Assembly (NCBI RefSeq): GCF_001999985.1
Contig: NZ_CP019645.1
Location: 1,178,001-1,242,000, forward strand
Direction: 5' to 3'
Length of the DNA stretch: 64,000 nucleotides
Source: Helicobacter bilis
Lineage (GTDB): Bacteria > Campylobacterota > Campylobacteria > Campylobacterales > Helicobacteraceae
Made by a program: the position numbers and the translations under genes. The first letter of the stretch is position 1, and every line of letters starts with the position of its first letter. This document shows positions 45,876 through 55,300 of the stretch, in pieces. The notes under the pieces are model-generated. The model saw nothing but the letters and a program-made list of their open reading frames with translations. It did no database searches and was not told the DNA's origin.

Positions 45876-46364
45876 ATGCAAGTAAATAGGTTTATCCTAT
45901 CAGGTATATTAGCAAGTATAGTATCAATATGTTTCGCACAAGGAGAAAAATCTATGCAAGAGATTACAAAAGATGCAACAGAGATGAAAGGAGATTCTAG
46001 AAACTTTAGTGGTGAAGTTGGAGTTACAATGCTATTTAACAAAAATGCGTGGCGAGATTTTAGCGGTGCAAAGGTGCATTTTAGCCCAAAGGCTAGGACG
46101 GCTTGGCATACTCACCCCGCTGGACAGACACTCATTGTTACGCAAGGTGTGATTTACACAGGCACAAAAGATGGCATTATCCACAAAGCAGAAGTAGGGG
46201 AGAGCATTTCTTGTCCGCCGAATGTAGAGCATTGGCACGGAGCTGGACTAGAATCTAGCGGCACACATATCGCCCTAACGCAATATGATAAGGATTCTAA
46301 TGTGATATGGGGCGATAAGCTAAGCGATGAAGAGTATTTACAAGCGATTAAACAAGTCAAATAA
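45876..46364 (+). CDS. Cupin-domain protein with signal peptide
   Basis: A 162-residue protein. The ATG at 45876 has AAAGGAG upstream; an earlier in-frame start at 45831 lacks one. Residues 1-23 are a Sec signal (FILSGILASIVSICFA/Q). The cupin motifs are TAWHTHPAGQTLIVTQG and CPPNVEHWHGAG, with metal-binding histidines, a pattern of small carbonyl/oxidative-stress-associated cupins commonly found near aldo/keto reductases and CMD proteins. An AAGGAG stands eight bases before an internal ATG at about residue 27, again suggesting an added signal. It is the first gene of the operon behind operator 3. Confidence 0.85.
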   Translation: MQVNRFILSGILASIVSICFAQGEKSMQEITKDATEMKGDSRNFSGEVGVTMLFNKNAWRDFSGAKVHFSPKARTAWHTHPAGQTLIVTQGVIYTGTKDGIIHKAEVGESISCPPNVEHWHGAGLESSGTHIALTQYDKDSNVIWGDKLSDEEYLQAIKQVK

Positions 46365-46373
46365 GGGGCAAAT

Positions 46374-47360
46374 ATGCAAGATAGTAGAAGAGAATTTTTA
46401 AAGACTTCAGGCAAAATTGTAGCCCTAAGTTTGGCTACAAATGCACTCGCCTATCCGCTTATCGCACAAGGCACAACTCATTCAAAACAACAAAAAGGAG
46501 ACACAATGCAATACATTACTTTAAACAATGGCGTGAAAATGCCACTTTTGGGCTATGGGACTTATCAAATCACTGATTTAAAAGAGTGTCAAAGAAGCGT
46601 AGAAGATGCGATAGAAGTAGGCTACCGCCTTTTTGATACTGCACAAAGCTATGGCAATGAATCTGCCCTTGGAGCAGCGATACAAAATGCGATAAAAGGC
46701 GGAATAAAAAGGAAAGAGCTTTTCATCACTACAAAGCTTTGGGTAAGCCACGCAAATGAAAAAGATGTGTATAAAGCTTTTGAAGATTCTCTAAAAAAGC
46801 TAGGCTTAGATTATTTAGATTTATACCTTATCCACCAGCCTTATAATGATGTGTATGGTGCGTGGAGGGCGATGAGTAAGCTTTATAAAGATGGGCTTAT
46901 AAGAGCTATTGGTGTGAGTAATTTTTATCCTGATAGGATTGTGGATTTTTGTATCAATAATGAAATAAAACCCGCTATCAATCAAATAGAATGCAATATA
47001 TTTCACCAGCAAATAGAAGCACAAAAAAATCTACAAAGCTTAGGTGTGGCAATGGAATCTTGGGCACCTTTTGGCGAGGGCAGAAAAGGGACTTTTGATA
47101 ATCCTATCTTAATACAAATTGCAAAAAAATATAACAAAAGTGTCGCACAAATAACTTTGCGTTGGCTGCTTGAACGAAATATCATCAATATCCCTAAAAC
47201 AACGCGAAAAGAGCGTATGATAGAAAATATAAATATCTTTGACTTTCAACTTGATGCCAACGATAAAGCACAAATCGCAAAACTTGACACAAAAACAAGT
47301 CTCTTTTTTGACCATAGAGATGTGGAGAATACAAAGCGTATTAACACAATGAAAAGATAG
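46374..47360 (+). CDS. Aldo/keto reductase with Tat signal
   Basis: A 328-residue AKR. A twin-arginine signal (SRREFLKTSGKIVALSLATN) occupies residues 1-32. The reductase proper starts at MQYITLNNGVKMPLLGYGTY (ATG 46506), directly behind AAAGGAG, an internal ribosome-binding site. The first residues there equal those of the cytoplasmic paralogue at 43210. The catalytic set is FDTAQSYGNE, FITTKLWVS and YLIHQPYND. It may be made in an exported and a cytoplasmic form. Predicted to reduce carbonyl compounds with NADPH, although cofactor supply outside the cytoplasm is a problem unless the enzyme is exported folded with it. Confidence 0.87.
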   Translation: MQDSRREFLKTSGKIVALSLATNALAYPLIAQGTTHSKQQKGDTMQYITLNNGVKMPLLGYGTYQITDLKECQRSVEDAIEVGYRLFDTAQSYGNESALGAAIQNAIKGGIKRKELFITTKLWVSHANEKDVYKAFEDSLKKLGLDYLDLYLIHQPYNDVYGAWRAMSKLYKDGLIRAIGVSNFYPDRIVDFCINNEIKPAINQIECNIFHQQIEAQKNLQSLGVAMESWAPFGEGRKGTFDNPILIQIAKKYNKSVAQITLRWLLERNIINIPKTTRKERMIENINIFDFQLDANDKAQIAKLDTKTSLFFDHRDVENTKRINTMKR

Positions 47361-47404
47361 AATCTATCGTGTTTGGTTTGTGTGTTTATGAATAAGCAAG
47401 GATT

Positions 47405-48619
47405 ATGATGAATAAATTTGATACAAAGATTATTACAATAACTGAAAGGCTAGGATTTAAACTCGCATTGTTTTCTGCGGCGATGATGACAATCCTAGGT
47501 CCAACTCTCATCACCCCAGCATTACCCGCTATATATAGAGAGTTTAGCGACACACCACATATTGAGCTTTTAGTGGGGCTTAGTGTAACCATACCTGCAT
47601 TATTTATGATGTGTCTTACGCCTTTGGCTGGGATTTTAATGGATAAGTTTGGTCGGCTTAAGTTTCTTTATCCTGCTATGATATTTTGGGTGATAGCAGG
47701 CTGTGCGGGTGCGTGGTGCGATGATATTTATAGCTTACTTGCAAGTCGCTGTGTGCTTGGCATAGCTTCAAGCTTCATTACCACAGCAGCTTCTGCTTTG
47801 CTTGGAGACTATTATGCAGTGGGCGATGGAAGAAGGGAGAAAGCGTTAAGTTTGCAAGGATTTGTGATGGCTTTGGGCGGTGCTGGCTTGACAATTATTG
47901 CTGGGTATTTGGCAAGTTTTTCTTGGCATTATGTGTTTTATGTTTATGCAAGTGGAATTTGTATTTTTATTTTGTGTATTTTTTATCTTTTTGAGCCACG
48001 AATCTTGCGAAAAAATACGCAAATATTACAACAAGATTCAAAAGTAGATTATAAAAATTTTATAAAAATATATTTTGCTGGTTTTTTTGTAATGATGATA
48101 TATTATCTTGCTGGTGTGCAGTTTCCCCACTATATAGAGAATATTCTAGGATTGGAGGAAAAATATATAGGATTGGCTATGGCGATACCCGGAATTTTTT
48201 ATGCCTTTTCTGCATATTTTTATAAAAATTTACGCATATTTTTGAGTATAGAATCTATTTATGTATATGCATTTGTTTTTGAGTCTTTAGGGTTTTTTCT
48301 TGTGGCATTGATAGATGATTTTATAGTAACTTGTTGTGCTCTTGCTATTTTTGGAATAGTTGGAGGAATAATTACTACAAATAATAGTAACTATCTTTTT
48401 AGTATAGCCAAACCACAAGTAAGAGCAAGGGCGTATGGCGGATTGGCAAGCTGCCTTTTCTTTGGGCAATTTATTAGCCCCATAATTACTACACCCATCG
48501 TGCTTGCCATTGGTTTTCAAGCACAATTTTATTTATGGGCTGGAATGATTATGCTTGTCGCATTGGTATATCTAAAAAATGCAAAAAATGGCGTAGCAAT
48601 TCATAGGGAGCATAAATGA
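47405..48619 (+). CDS. MFS transporter
   Basis: A 404-residue inner-membrane protein with twelve predicted helices. The MFS signature between helices 2 and 3 reads GILMDKFGRLKFLYPAMIFW, and LLASRCVLGIASSFITTAA is helix 4. It begins LGPTLITPALPAIYREF, as in drug/sugar efflux members. It lies inside the MerR-regulated operon, overlaps the next gene by four bases (ATGA), and may export or import a toxic metabolite of the pathway. The substrate cannot be inferred. Confidence 0.85.
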   Translation: MMNKFDTKIITITERLGFKLALFSAAMMTILGPTLITPALPAIYREFSDTPHIELLVGLSVTIPALFMMCLTPLAGILMDKFGRLKFLYPAMIFWVIAGCAGAWCDDIYSLLASRCVLGIASSFITTAASALLGDYYAVGDGRREKALSLQGFVMALGGAGLTIIAGYLASFSWHYVFYVYASGICIFILCIFYLFEPRILRKNTQILQQDSKVDYKNFIKIYFAGFFVMMIYYLAGVQFPHYIENILGLEEKYIGLAMAIPGIFYAFSAYFYKNLRIFLSIESIYVYAFVFESLGFFLVALIDDFIVTCCALAIFGIVGGIITTNNSNYLFSIAKPQVRARAYGGLASCLFFGQFISPIITTPIVLAIGFQAQFYLWAGMIMLVALVYLKNAKNGVAIHREHK

Positions 48620-49932
48620 GAGTGCTGGATTTTTGTTATTATCTATTTCCTATCAAAAGAAATGAGCTACCACTTTTTATTTGGGCTTTTTGTTTTATCT
48701 TTATGCTCTTTTTCGCTTATGCACTTTTGCGACCACTGCGTGATGCTTTAGGTATAGAAGGCGGACAAGATGAACTTAAATGGCTTTTTATGGGGACATT
48801 TATTATTTGCATTATTGCGAGTCTTACTCTTATGTTTGTAAGCACAAAAATCAAGCGAAAATTTTATGTAGATTGTGTAATAGTTTTTTTCGCACTCAAT
48901 CTTGCAATATTTTATATTGCTATGCAAATTCTAGAATCTGGAAGCAATGGGTTTTTATGGCTCAGTCGTAGTTTTTATATTTGGGTGAGTGTATTTAATC
49001 TTTTTGTATTTAGTTCAGCGTGGAGTTTGCTTGCTGATGTGTTTGATAGAGAATCAAGTATGCGACTTTTTGGTATGATAGCTGCTGGAGCTAGTCTTGG
49101 TAGTATTTCTGGGGCTTTAGTCGTAGTCTTTTTATCTCGCCATATTTCAAGCTCTACTTTTGTGTTTGTGGCACTCGGGTCTTTACTCTTAGCCCTTGTG
49201 TGTAAGATATGTATAATGCAGATTCTAAAAAAGAAAAGTCTAAAATATAATAAAGTAGCTTTGTTTGCTCGTTTTGAGAAAAGCATTGATGCGAAAAATC
49301 CTTTTGTCGGTTTTCATCTCATTTTGCATTCAAGGTATTTGTTATATGTTAGTTTTTTTATCCTTTTACTCACAAGCATTTCCACATTTTTATATATGGA
49401 ACAAGCGCGTGTAATCAATACGCTTTTTTCTACTAGAGAATCTCGCATAGAAGCATTTGCTGGGATTGATTTTATCGTGCAAAGTTGTAGCCTTATTATA
49501 CAAATATTTTTCACTGCAAAAATTACTAGAATCTTTGGGCTATCGGCTTTGCTTGGCTCACTAGGCTTTGTGCTGACTTTGGGCTTTGTATTTTTAGCCT
49601 TTATGCACCCTGCATTTGTGCCTCTAGCTGTGGTGATGAGTGTGCGTAGGATTGGTGAATACGCTCTTGTAAAACCCGGGAGAGAAATGCTATTTGTCCC
49701 CTTAAGTGCAAATGAAAAATATAAAGTGAAAAATTTCCTTGATTGTGTGTTGTATCGTGCAGGTGATATGTTAAGCGGACAGATTGAGGGAGTTTTTGCT
49801 TCTTTTGGAGTGATATTTGTGCTTTGTGTTGGCGCACTTTTATCGTTTGTATGGGGTATGCTTGGTGTGAAACTAGCTAAAATGCACGAATCTTTACACG
49901 CCAAAAATCAAGATGAAAAATTTTACTCTTAG
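48616..49932 (+). CDS. ATP/ADP-translocase-like (NTT/Npt-type) transporter
   Basis: A 438-residue protein with about twelve hydrophobic segments. The N-terminal LLRPLRDALGIEGGQDELKW is typical of bacterial MFS-like proteins distantly related to nucleotide translocases of obligate parasites. Such free-living homologues have unknown substrates. It follows the MFS gene with ATGA overlap and ends nine bases before the next reductase gene, so it is part of the operon behind operator 3. Confidence 0.75.
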   Translation: MRVLDFCYYLFPIKRNELPLFIWAFCFIFMLFFAYALLRPLRDALGIEGGQDELKWLFMGTFIICIIASLTLMFVSTKIKRKFYVDCVIVFFALNLAIFYIAMQILESGSNGFLWLSRSFYIWVSVFNLFVFSSAWSLLADVFDRESSMRLFGMIAAGASLGSISGALVVVFLSRHISSSTFVFVALGSLLLALVCKICIMQILKKKSLKYNKVALFARFEKSIDAKNPFVGFHLILHSRYLLYVSFFILLLTSISTFLYMEQARVINTLFSTRESRIEAFAGIDFIVQSCSLIIQIFFTAKITRIFGLSALLGSLGFVLTLGFVFLAFMHPAFVPLAVVMSVRRIGEYALVKPGREMLFVPLSANEKYKVKNFLDCVLYRAGDMLSGQIEGVFASFGVIFVLCVGALLSFVWGMLGVKLAKMHESLHAKNQDEKFYS

Positions 49933-49941
49933 GAGACAACT

Positions 49942-51081
49942 ATGCAAAATACAAATAGAAGAGAGTTTTTAAAGACTTCAGGCAAACTTACCGCAATGGC
50001 GGCAATACTTGGAAGTGGTGTAGGCAGTGTGCTTATGGCAGATTCTAATCCGTATAAAACTACACTGAATCTAAAAGGGCAAATGCCTATGCGAACCTTA
50101 GGCAAAACAAACCCTTTGCAAGTTTCTGCACTTGCATTTGGCTGTATGGGGCTAAACTATCATAGAAGCAAAAGATTGAGCGAAAAAGAAGCCTCAAACA
50201 TAGTCGCACAAGCACTTGAGTATGGGATAAATTTCTTTGATACCGCACAAGTGTATGGACCAGATAGCAATGAGATTTTAACAGGCAAGATTCTAAAACC
50301 TTATAGAGATAAAGTCATTATTGCTACTAAGTTTGGCTTTGGTGCAAATGGTGATGATTTAAACTCATCGCCAAAGAGAATCCGCCAAGTTGTAGAGCAG
50401 AGCTTAAAGCGATTAAATCTAGAGAGTTTGCCCTTGCTTTATCAGCATAGATTTGACCCAAAAACGCCCATAGAAGAAGTCGCAGATACGATGAAAAGCC
50501 TTATACAAGAGGGCAAGGTAATGCGATGGGGCGTGTGTGAGCTAAGTGCAAAAAGCGTAGAAAAAGCACATAAAATCTGCCCTTTGAGTGCGGTGCAGAG
50601 TGAATATCATCTTATGTGGAGAAATGTAGAGAGTGAGCTTTTGCCGACTTTAGAGCGATTAGGCATAGGCTTTGTGGCGTATTCACCTTTGGCTAGAGGG
50701 TATTTAAGCGGTAAGCTTACAAAAAATAGCGACTTTGACCCAAGCAATGATAATCGCGCAACTTTTCCTAGATACCAAGATGAAGCGATGAGGGCAAATT
50801 ATCAAATCATCACACTTTTGCAAGAATTTGGCAAGGCAAAGGGAGCAAATGGCAAAGATGCAACTCCTGCACAAATCGCCCTTGCCTATTTACTCGCTAA
50901 AAAGCCCTACATTATCCCACTTTTTGGCACGACAAACCCCACGCATTTGCTAGAAAATGTGCAGAGTTTGCAAGTTACATTGACGCAAAAAGATATAAAA
51001 TGGCTAGATTCTAAGCTTGATAATATCGCTATTGTAGGCGATCGCTATCCACCAGAACAAGCACAGAGAGTGGGACAATAA
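49942..51081 (+). CDS. Aldo/keto reductase (AKR13/YakC-like) with Tat signal
   Basis: A 379-residue AKR. The Tat signal (NRREFLKTSGKLTAMAAILG) is nearly identical in DNA to that of the reductase at 46374. The mature part has FFDTAQVYGPDSNE, VIIATKFGFG, LLYQHRFDP and SPLARGYLSGKL, the pattern of the YajO/YakC group. The AAAAGGGCAA before MPMRTLGKTNPLQ near residue 46 resembles a retained start site. It is the last gene of the operon and ends 118 bases before the restriction island. Confidence 0.87.
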   Translation: MQNTNRREFLKTSGKLTAMAAILGSGVGSVLMADSNPYKTTLNLKGQMPMRTLGKTNPLQVSALAFGCMGLNYHRSKRLSEKEASNIVAQALEYGINFFDTAQVYGPDSNEILTGKILKPYRDKVIIATKFGFGANGDDLNSSPKRIRQVVEQSLKRLNLESLPLLYQHRFDPKTPIEEVADTMKSLIQEGKVMRWGVCELSAKSVEKAHKICPLSAVQSEYHLMWRNVESELLPTLERLGIGFVAYSPLARGYLSGKLTKNSDFDPSNDNRATFPRYQDEAMRANYQIITLLQEFGKAKGANGKDATPAQIALAYLLAKKPYIIPLFGTTNPTHLLENVQSLQVTLTQKDIKWLDSKLDNIAIVGDRYPPEQAQRVGQ

Positions 51082-51198
51082 GCTTACAATTAGCAAAAGG
51101 CTTCATAATTTTAAGGCAGATTCTATCCACTGCCTTAAGTTATGCTAGACTTACGCAAATGTTGTATAATTCTGCCTTTTAATACTTACAATTAATAC

Positions 51199-51483
51199 TT
51201 GCAAAGAAAGGCTAAAATGTTTTCTCTCTCATCTCGCCGCTATACAGGAGCTAAAACAAAGCTTTTAGATTCTATTGATACAAGCATTTTAAAAAGCTTT
51301 GATTATAGAGAAAGGAAAAATCTTAGCTTTTTTGATGTGTTTGGTGGCACAGGGGTTGTGAGTGAGTATTTTGCTAAAAAGAGTGAGTTTAGCAATATTA
51401 TCATCAATGACTTTTTACACTCAAATTTCATCATTTATCAAGGCTTTTTTACACAAGATTCTTTTGATTTAGAAAAATTTTAA
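51199..51483 (+). pseudogene. N-terminal fragment of a DNA adenine methylase
   Basis: A 94-residue frame with SSRRYTGAKTKLLDSI and FFDVFGGTGVVSEYFAKK, motif X and motif I of a type II N6-adenine methylase, and IIINDFLHSNF. It stops after DSFDLEKF, with no DPPY motif in any frame downstream. It is a truncated methylase, perhaps the remnant of an earlier system replaced by the present one. Confidence 0.7.
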
Positions 51484-51585
51484 GCTAGAAAATATGCCTT
51501 AATTATTTCTATGACATTCCGCAAGGGAGTGACTACACAATGCAAGAACTCTGTGGTATAATCCCACAAAGCACAAAGGCAAACA

Positions 51586-52977
51586 ATGAATCTCTATATT
51601 CTCACAGAAGAGCGACCAAAACAAGAAGTGTTACACACTATAATCACAAGATTTTTACAGGATAAAAAGCTTTGTGCTTTTATAGATACTCTTAAGATTT
51701 TACCCATTGTTAAAGAAAATTGCTTTGCGTTTAGCTATGAGATTCTAGGTGTGTCGTGCAATGGACTTAAAAAAATCTATGTCAAAATTGTAAGTGGGAC
51801 GAGTAGTTTTGTAGATTATCTTGTGTTTTTTCAAGAGAATGAGCCTACCCCTAAAGATATTCCACTTTATGCGATTGAAGAGACAAAGACAAATGATAGT
51901 GAAAGCCGAAATACAGGCGTATATCAACGCATTACTAAATTTGTCTATCTTAACAATTTTTATCCACAGACAACAAAAATTATGCTTTATAATCTTAAAA
52001 CTGAACTCAAAAAACCCACACAAACTTCAATCTTTGGCACAAGGATTTTACGCACTTTGGGTGTGGAGATTATGGGAAAGGATTTTAGAGAAAATAATGA
52101 GATTTTAAAACCTTTTGAAAATATTGAAGAATTGGTAGCCTATAAAAATTCAATGAGAAAACCACCAAAAAATAATACTCCACTCAACATCCACAAAGTT
52201 AAAGATACAATCTTTATAAGTGCAAGACTTTTTAAAGCAAATACCCTATCTCACGACCCAAATATTGGGGCGGTAAGTGGTATTTGTGCAGCGTTACGAA
52301 AGCTGGGGTTTAAAGAGAATCTTACTATCACACATCACGGCTTAGAACAAAAACATCTTGGTAAAAATAATAAATTTATACAAATAGCAAATGTGCTACA
52401 TATTGACTTAGATGGACTTACAATTCCAAAAGCAAAATTACCACAAACATATTGGCATTATGAAACACAAGGCGAGAAACTTGCGACAATTTTTATCCAT
52501 CTTGTTGTGGAGCATTTTAGCAGTGCTTATGGAATTTTTGAAAATCACGCAGGATGTGAAAAAAGCTATTTTTTAACAGCAGATGGTAATTACATAGCGT
52601 TACAAAAATATGAGGATAAGCAATCTTATAAGCAAGGCAATAAAAAGGCAAGGCTTTTTATTCCTGATTTGATTTTGCTTGACCCTAAAAACCTTGAAAT
52701 TATCAATATTGAGGGTAAAAAATATATCAACAAACAACAAGGAATCAAAGAATTAAACAATTATGATTGCATAGAGACAGAATATATTTCAAAATATTAT
52801 AAAAATTATAAAATTATCCGCACCCTTGTGCTTTATGGCTCTTTGTGTGAGGAAATTATAGATATTGAAGTAGGCTTTTTACTTAATGAAAAAGGTAAGA
52901 TGATTTTAGGGATTAAAGCACCAAAAATTTTTATACAAAGCTTAGAAAATTTACTCGCATTTTGGAAACCACAATGA
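51586..52977 (+). CDS. Type II restriction endonuclease (PD-(D/E)xK candidate)
   Basis: A 463-residue protein directly upstream of two adenine methylases. A likely nuclease core is VDYLVFF...YAIEETKTND (Asp77, Glu99-Thr-Lys101) followed by RNTGVYQRITKFVYL, the strand pattern of PD-(D/E)xK enzymes. A second candidate lies near residue 355 (FIPDLILL...NIEGKKY). The ATG overlaps nothing upstream, and the stop overlaps the next ATG (ATGA). With two different methylases the recognition site is probably asymmetric. The specificity cannot be told from sequence. Confidence 0.7.
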   Translation: MNLYILTEERPKQEVLHTIITRFLQDKKLCAFIDTLKILPIVKENCFAFSYEILGVSCNGLKKIYVKIVSGTSSFVDYLVFFQENEPTPKDIPLYAIEETKTNDSESRNTGVYQRITKFVYLNNFYPQTTKIMLYNLKTELKKPTQTSIFGTRILRTLGVEIMGKDFRENNEILKPFENIEELVAYKNSMRKPPKNNTPLNIHKVKDTIFISARLFKANTLSHDPNIGAVSGICAALRKLGFKENLTITHHGLEQKHLGKNNKFIQIANVLHIDLDGLTIPKAKLPQTYWHYETQGEKLATIFIHLVVEHFSSAYGIFENHAGCEKSYFLTADGNYIALQKYEDKQSYKQGNKKARLFIPDLILLDPKNLEIINIEGKKYINKQQGIKELNNYDCIETEYISKYYKNYKIIRTLVLYGSLCEEIIDIEVGFLLNEKGKMILGIKAPKIFIQSLENLLAFWKPQ

Positions 52978-53894
52978 CAAAAACAATACACTCAAAACCA
53001 AGCTATATCAAATCCCCACTCAATTATATTGGTGGAAAATACAAAATCTTACCCCAAATCCTACCCTTATTTCCTAAAAAAATTGATACTTTTATAGATG
53101 TATTTTGTGGAGGTTGTAATGTAGCAATCAATGTCAATGCTAAGCGAATTTTGGCAAATGATAATTTAAGTTATCTTATCGCTCTTTTAAGATTTTTGCA
53201 ACAAAATCCTTTAGAAAAAACACTGCAAGAAATAGAGCAAATTATACATTTTTACGCTTTAAGCAAAGAAAATGCAGAGGGTTATAAACTTTTAAGACAG
53301 GATTATAATGCGTATAAACATCCTTTAAAATTACTTGCACTTCTTGCTTTTAGTTTTAATCATCAAATACGCTTTAATAACGCACATCATTTTAATACCC
53401 CTTTTGGCAGAAATCGCTCAAGTTTTAACCCACAAATGAAAATCAATCTCATTGCTTTTATACAATCCCTACAACAAATCAGTATCACATTTTCTAGCCT
53501 TGATTTTAGTGAAGCTTTTAGCACTTTAGATTCTATGCAAGATAAAGAATTGTTTGTGTATTGCGACCCACCCTATCTTATCACGCAAGGCACTTATAAT
53601 GATGGTAAAAGGGGTTTTAGCGGCTGGAATGAAAGCCTAGAAAAACGGCTTTTAAACTCTCTTAGCAAACTAGATTCTAAAGGCATTCTCTTTGGGCTTT
53701 CAAATGTCCTTACCCACAAAGGACAAGAAAATAAGCTTTTAAAACAATGGTTAGAGACGCATAATTTTTATATCTACACTATACAAGCACACTATACAAA
53801 TGCAAATTATCAAGCAAAATATAGGGATAAACAACACACGCAAGAAGTATTCATTACAAATTACAAGGCGGATAATGCGTTTTATTGGCAATAA
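52974..53894 (+). CDS. DNA adenine methylase (Dam/DpnII-like)
   Basis: A 306-residue N6-adenine methylase starting at the ATG 52974, whose ATGA overlaps the endonuclease stop. Motif X is KSPLNYIGGKYKILPQIL, motif I FIDVFCGGCNVAIN, motif IV YCDPPYLIT; LSNVLTHKGQENKLLKQW and YTNANYQAKYR close the protein, as in Dam-like (alpha class) enzymes of the DpnII/MboI style. It protects host DNA from the neighbouring endonuclease and overlaps the next methylase gene by 20 bases. Confidence 0.87.
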   Translation: MTKTIHSKPSYIKSPLNYIGGKYKILPQILPLFPKKIDTFIDVFCGGCNVAINVNAKRILANDNLSYLIALLRFLQQNPLEKTLQEIEQIIHFYALSKENAEGYKLLRQDYNAYKHPLKLLALLAFSFNHQIRFNNAHHFNTPFGRNRSSFNPQMKINLIAFIQSLQQISITFSSLDFSEAFSTLDSMQDKELFVYCDPPYLITQGTYNDGKRGFSGWNESLEKRLLNSLSKLDSKGILFGLSNVLTHKGQENKLLKQWLETHNFYIYTIQAHYTNANYQAKYRDKQHTQEVFITNYKADNAFYWQ

Positions 53895-54927
53895 AGAAAA
53901 ATTAGCCCCCATCATTTATGACTTTTTACAAAAACTTAGGCTTATTAAGGCAGAAAACCAAAGCTTTTTTGATGTTTTTAGCGGCAGTGTAAGTGTGGGG
54001 AAATTCTTTAGGCATAAAGGCTTTAAAGTATATAGTAGTGATATGCTGTATTTTTCTTATTGTTTGCAAAAAGCATATTTGGAGTATGGGATTCCAACTT
54101 TTGAAAAGCTTTTACTAGAAAAACAATCCTTGCAAAACCCCACTTTTTTTAACACCCCTTATGAAAAGGTGCTAAATTTTTTAAATTCTTTGCGTGGTGT
54201 GCAAGGCTTTATTAGCACACATTATGCACCCAGCCCGACAAATGCAAGAATGTATTTCACACAAGAAAACGCACAAAAAATAGATGTGATGCGTTTGCAA
54301 ATAGAGCAATGGAAAAATGAAAATCATATCAACGAGAGTGAGTATTTTATTCTCCTTGCCACGCTTTTAGAATCTGTGTCTTTATTTGCAAATGTGGCAG
54401 GTGTGTATGCAGCATTTTGTAAGAGTTGGGATAAAAGAGCCTTAAAGCCTTTTATGTTAAAGGCTATTGAGTTTTCGCAGGGCATAAGCGGGGAGTGCTT
54501 TTGCGGGGATAGCGTAAAGATTTTGCAAGGTTTTAAAAAGTCTATTGATATACTTTATCTTGACCCGCCTTATAATCAAAGACAATACGCCCCAAATTAT
54601 CATTTACTAGAAACCCTTGCAAGATATGATAATCCTAGCATTAAAGGTGTGGCTGGAATGCGTGAGTGGGGGAAGCAAAAAAGCCTATTTTGTAACGCAA
54701 AAACTGCTTTAATACAGCTAGAAAATATTGCAAAATTACCTTGCTATAAAAACTTAGTGTTAAGTTACAATAGTGATGGAATTATGCAAAAAGATTCTAT
54801 TTTCAAGCTTTTAGAATCCTTTGGTAAAGTAAGTTTTTATGAAATTCCTTATAGGCGATTTAAAAGTAATGCTAAAGTGCAGAAAAATGGTGTATTTGAA
54901 TACTTATGGGTGCTTGAAAAATTTTAA
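53875..54927 (+). CDS. Second DNA adenine methylase
   Basis: About 350 residues from the ATG at 53875 (MRFIGNKEKLAPIIYDFL). Motifs are FFDVFSGSVSVGKFF (motif I), LYLDPPYNQRQYAPNYHLLE (motif IV) and FEYLWVLEKF at the end. It belongs to the D12-class family of type II adenine methylases. Being distinct from the first methylase, it probably modifies the other strand of an asymmetric site. The overlap with the upstream gene indicates coupled translation. Confidence 0.87.
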   Translation: MRFIGNKEKLAPIIYDFLQKLRLIKAENQSFFDVFSGSVSVGKFFRHKGFKVYSSDMLYFSYCLQKAYLEYGIPTFEKLLLEKQSLQNPTFFNTPYEKVLNFLNSLRGVQGFISTHYAPSPTNARMYFTQENAQKIDVMRLQIEQWKNENHINESEYFILLATLLESVSLFANVAGVYAAFCKSWDKRALKPFMLKAIEFSQGISGECFCGDSVKILQGFKKSIDILYLDPPYNQRQYAPNYHLLETLARYDNPSIKGVAGMREWGKQKSLFCNAKTALIQLENIAKLPCYKNLVLSYNSDGIMQKDSIFKLLESFGKVSFYEIPYRRFKSNAKVQKNGVFEYLWVLEKF

Positions 54928-54978
54928 TTGCAATTTGTGAAGAAATTTTTACAATTAAACAAAACACATATCAAAGGA

Positions 54979-55122
54979 ATGCAAATCCTACCCCTAAGCA
55001 CAGATGATATAATCAAAATCTTAGAATCTTGCCTAAGCTACAACGCTCTTATGCCAAAGTTTAAACAAGCCCTTAGCAGTAGTGAAAATTGGGGTAGTAA
55101 GTGGTATCAAACCCAAATTTAA
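54979..55122 (+). CDS. Small hypothetical protein (47 residues)
   Basis: ATG (54979) to TAA, directly after the second methylase. It encodes MQILPLSTDDIIKILESCLS then YNALMPKFKQALSSS. The AAAGGA upstream is too close for a good start, and the same frame is open back to 54928. It may be a remnant left when the restriction island was inserted. No family recognised. Confidence 0.3.
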   Translation: MQILPLSTDDIIKILESCLSYNALMPKFKQALSSSENWGSKWYQTQI

Positions 55123-55169
55123 ACAATGCTTGAAAATTTATAATTATTCTGCAAATCTCGCATTTTCCC

Positions 55170-55201
55170 CTTGACAAACACTAGGTGTCAGGCTTTATAC
55201 T
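55170..55201 (+). promoter_or_regulatory. MerR-type operator/promoter 4 (acetyltransferase unit)
   Basis: TTGACA at 55171-55176, 19-bp spacer with ACACTAGGTGTC, and TATACT at 55196-55201. The acetyltransferase gene begins 204 bases downstream, with a pair of REP-like elements in the leader. Confidence 0.85.
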
Positions 55202-55212
55202 TGCATTGTAGA

Positions 55213-55300
55213 TTCTAGGTTGTCATACTGAAGCTATAAGCTGAAGTATCTAGCATAGAAACTAAACAAGATATTTCGTGCTATGCACTCAATATGACAA
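55213..55300. repeat. Inverted pair of REP-like elements in the acetyltransferase leader
   Basis: TTGTCATACTGAAGCTATAA...GTATCTAG at about 55213-55242 is followed by the reverse form AAGATATTTCGTGC...CAATATGACAAG at about 55267-55302. The two can form a long imperfect hairpin in the 5' leader between the MerR-type promoter and the gene. Confidence 0.65.

Noticed and set aside
49314-49904. 196-codon minus-strand frame inside the NTT-like transporter gene
   Set aside because: It lies antisense to a well-supported membrane protein gene, and its translation has no domain features.
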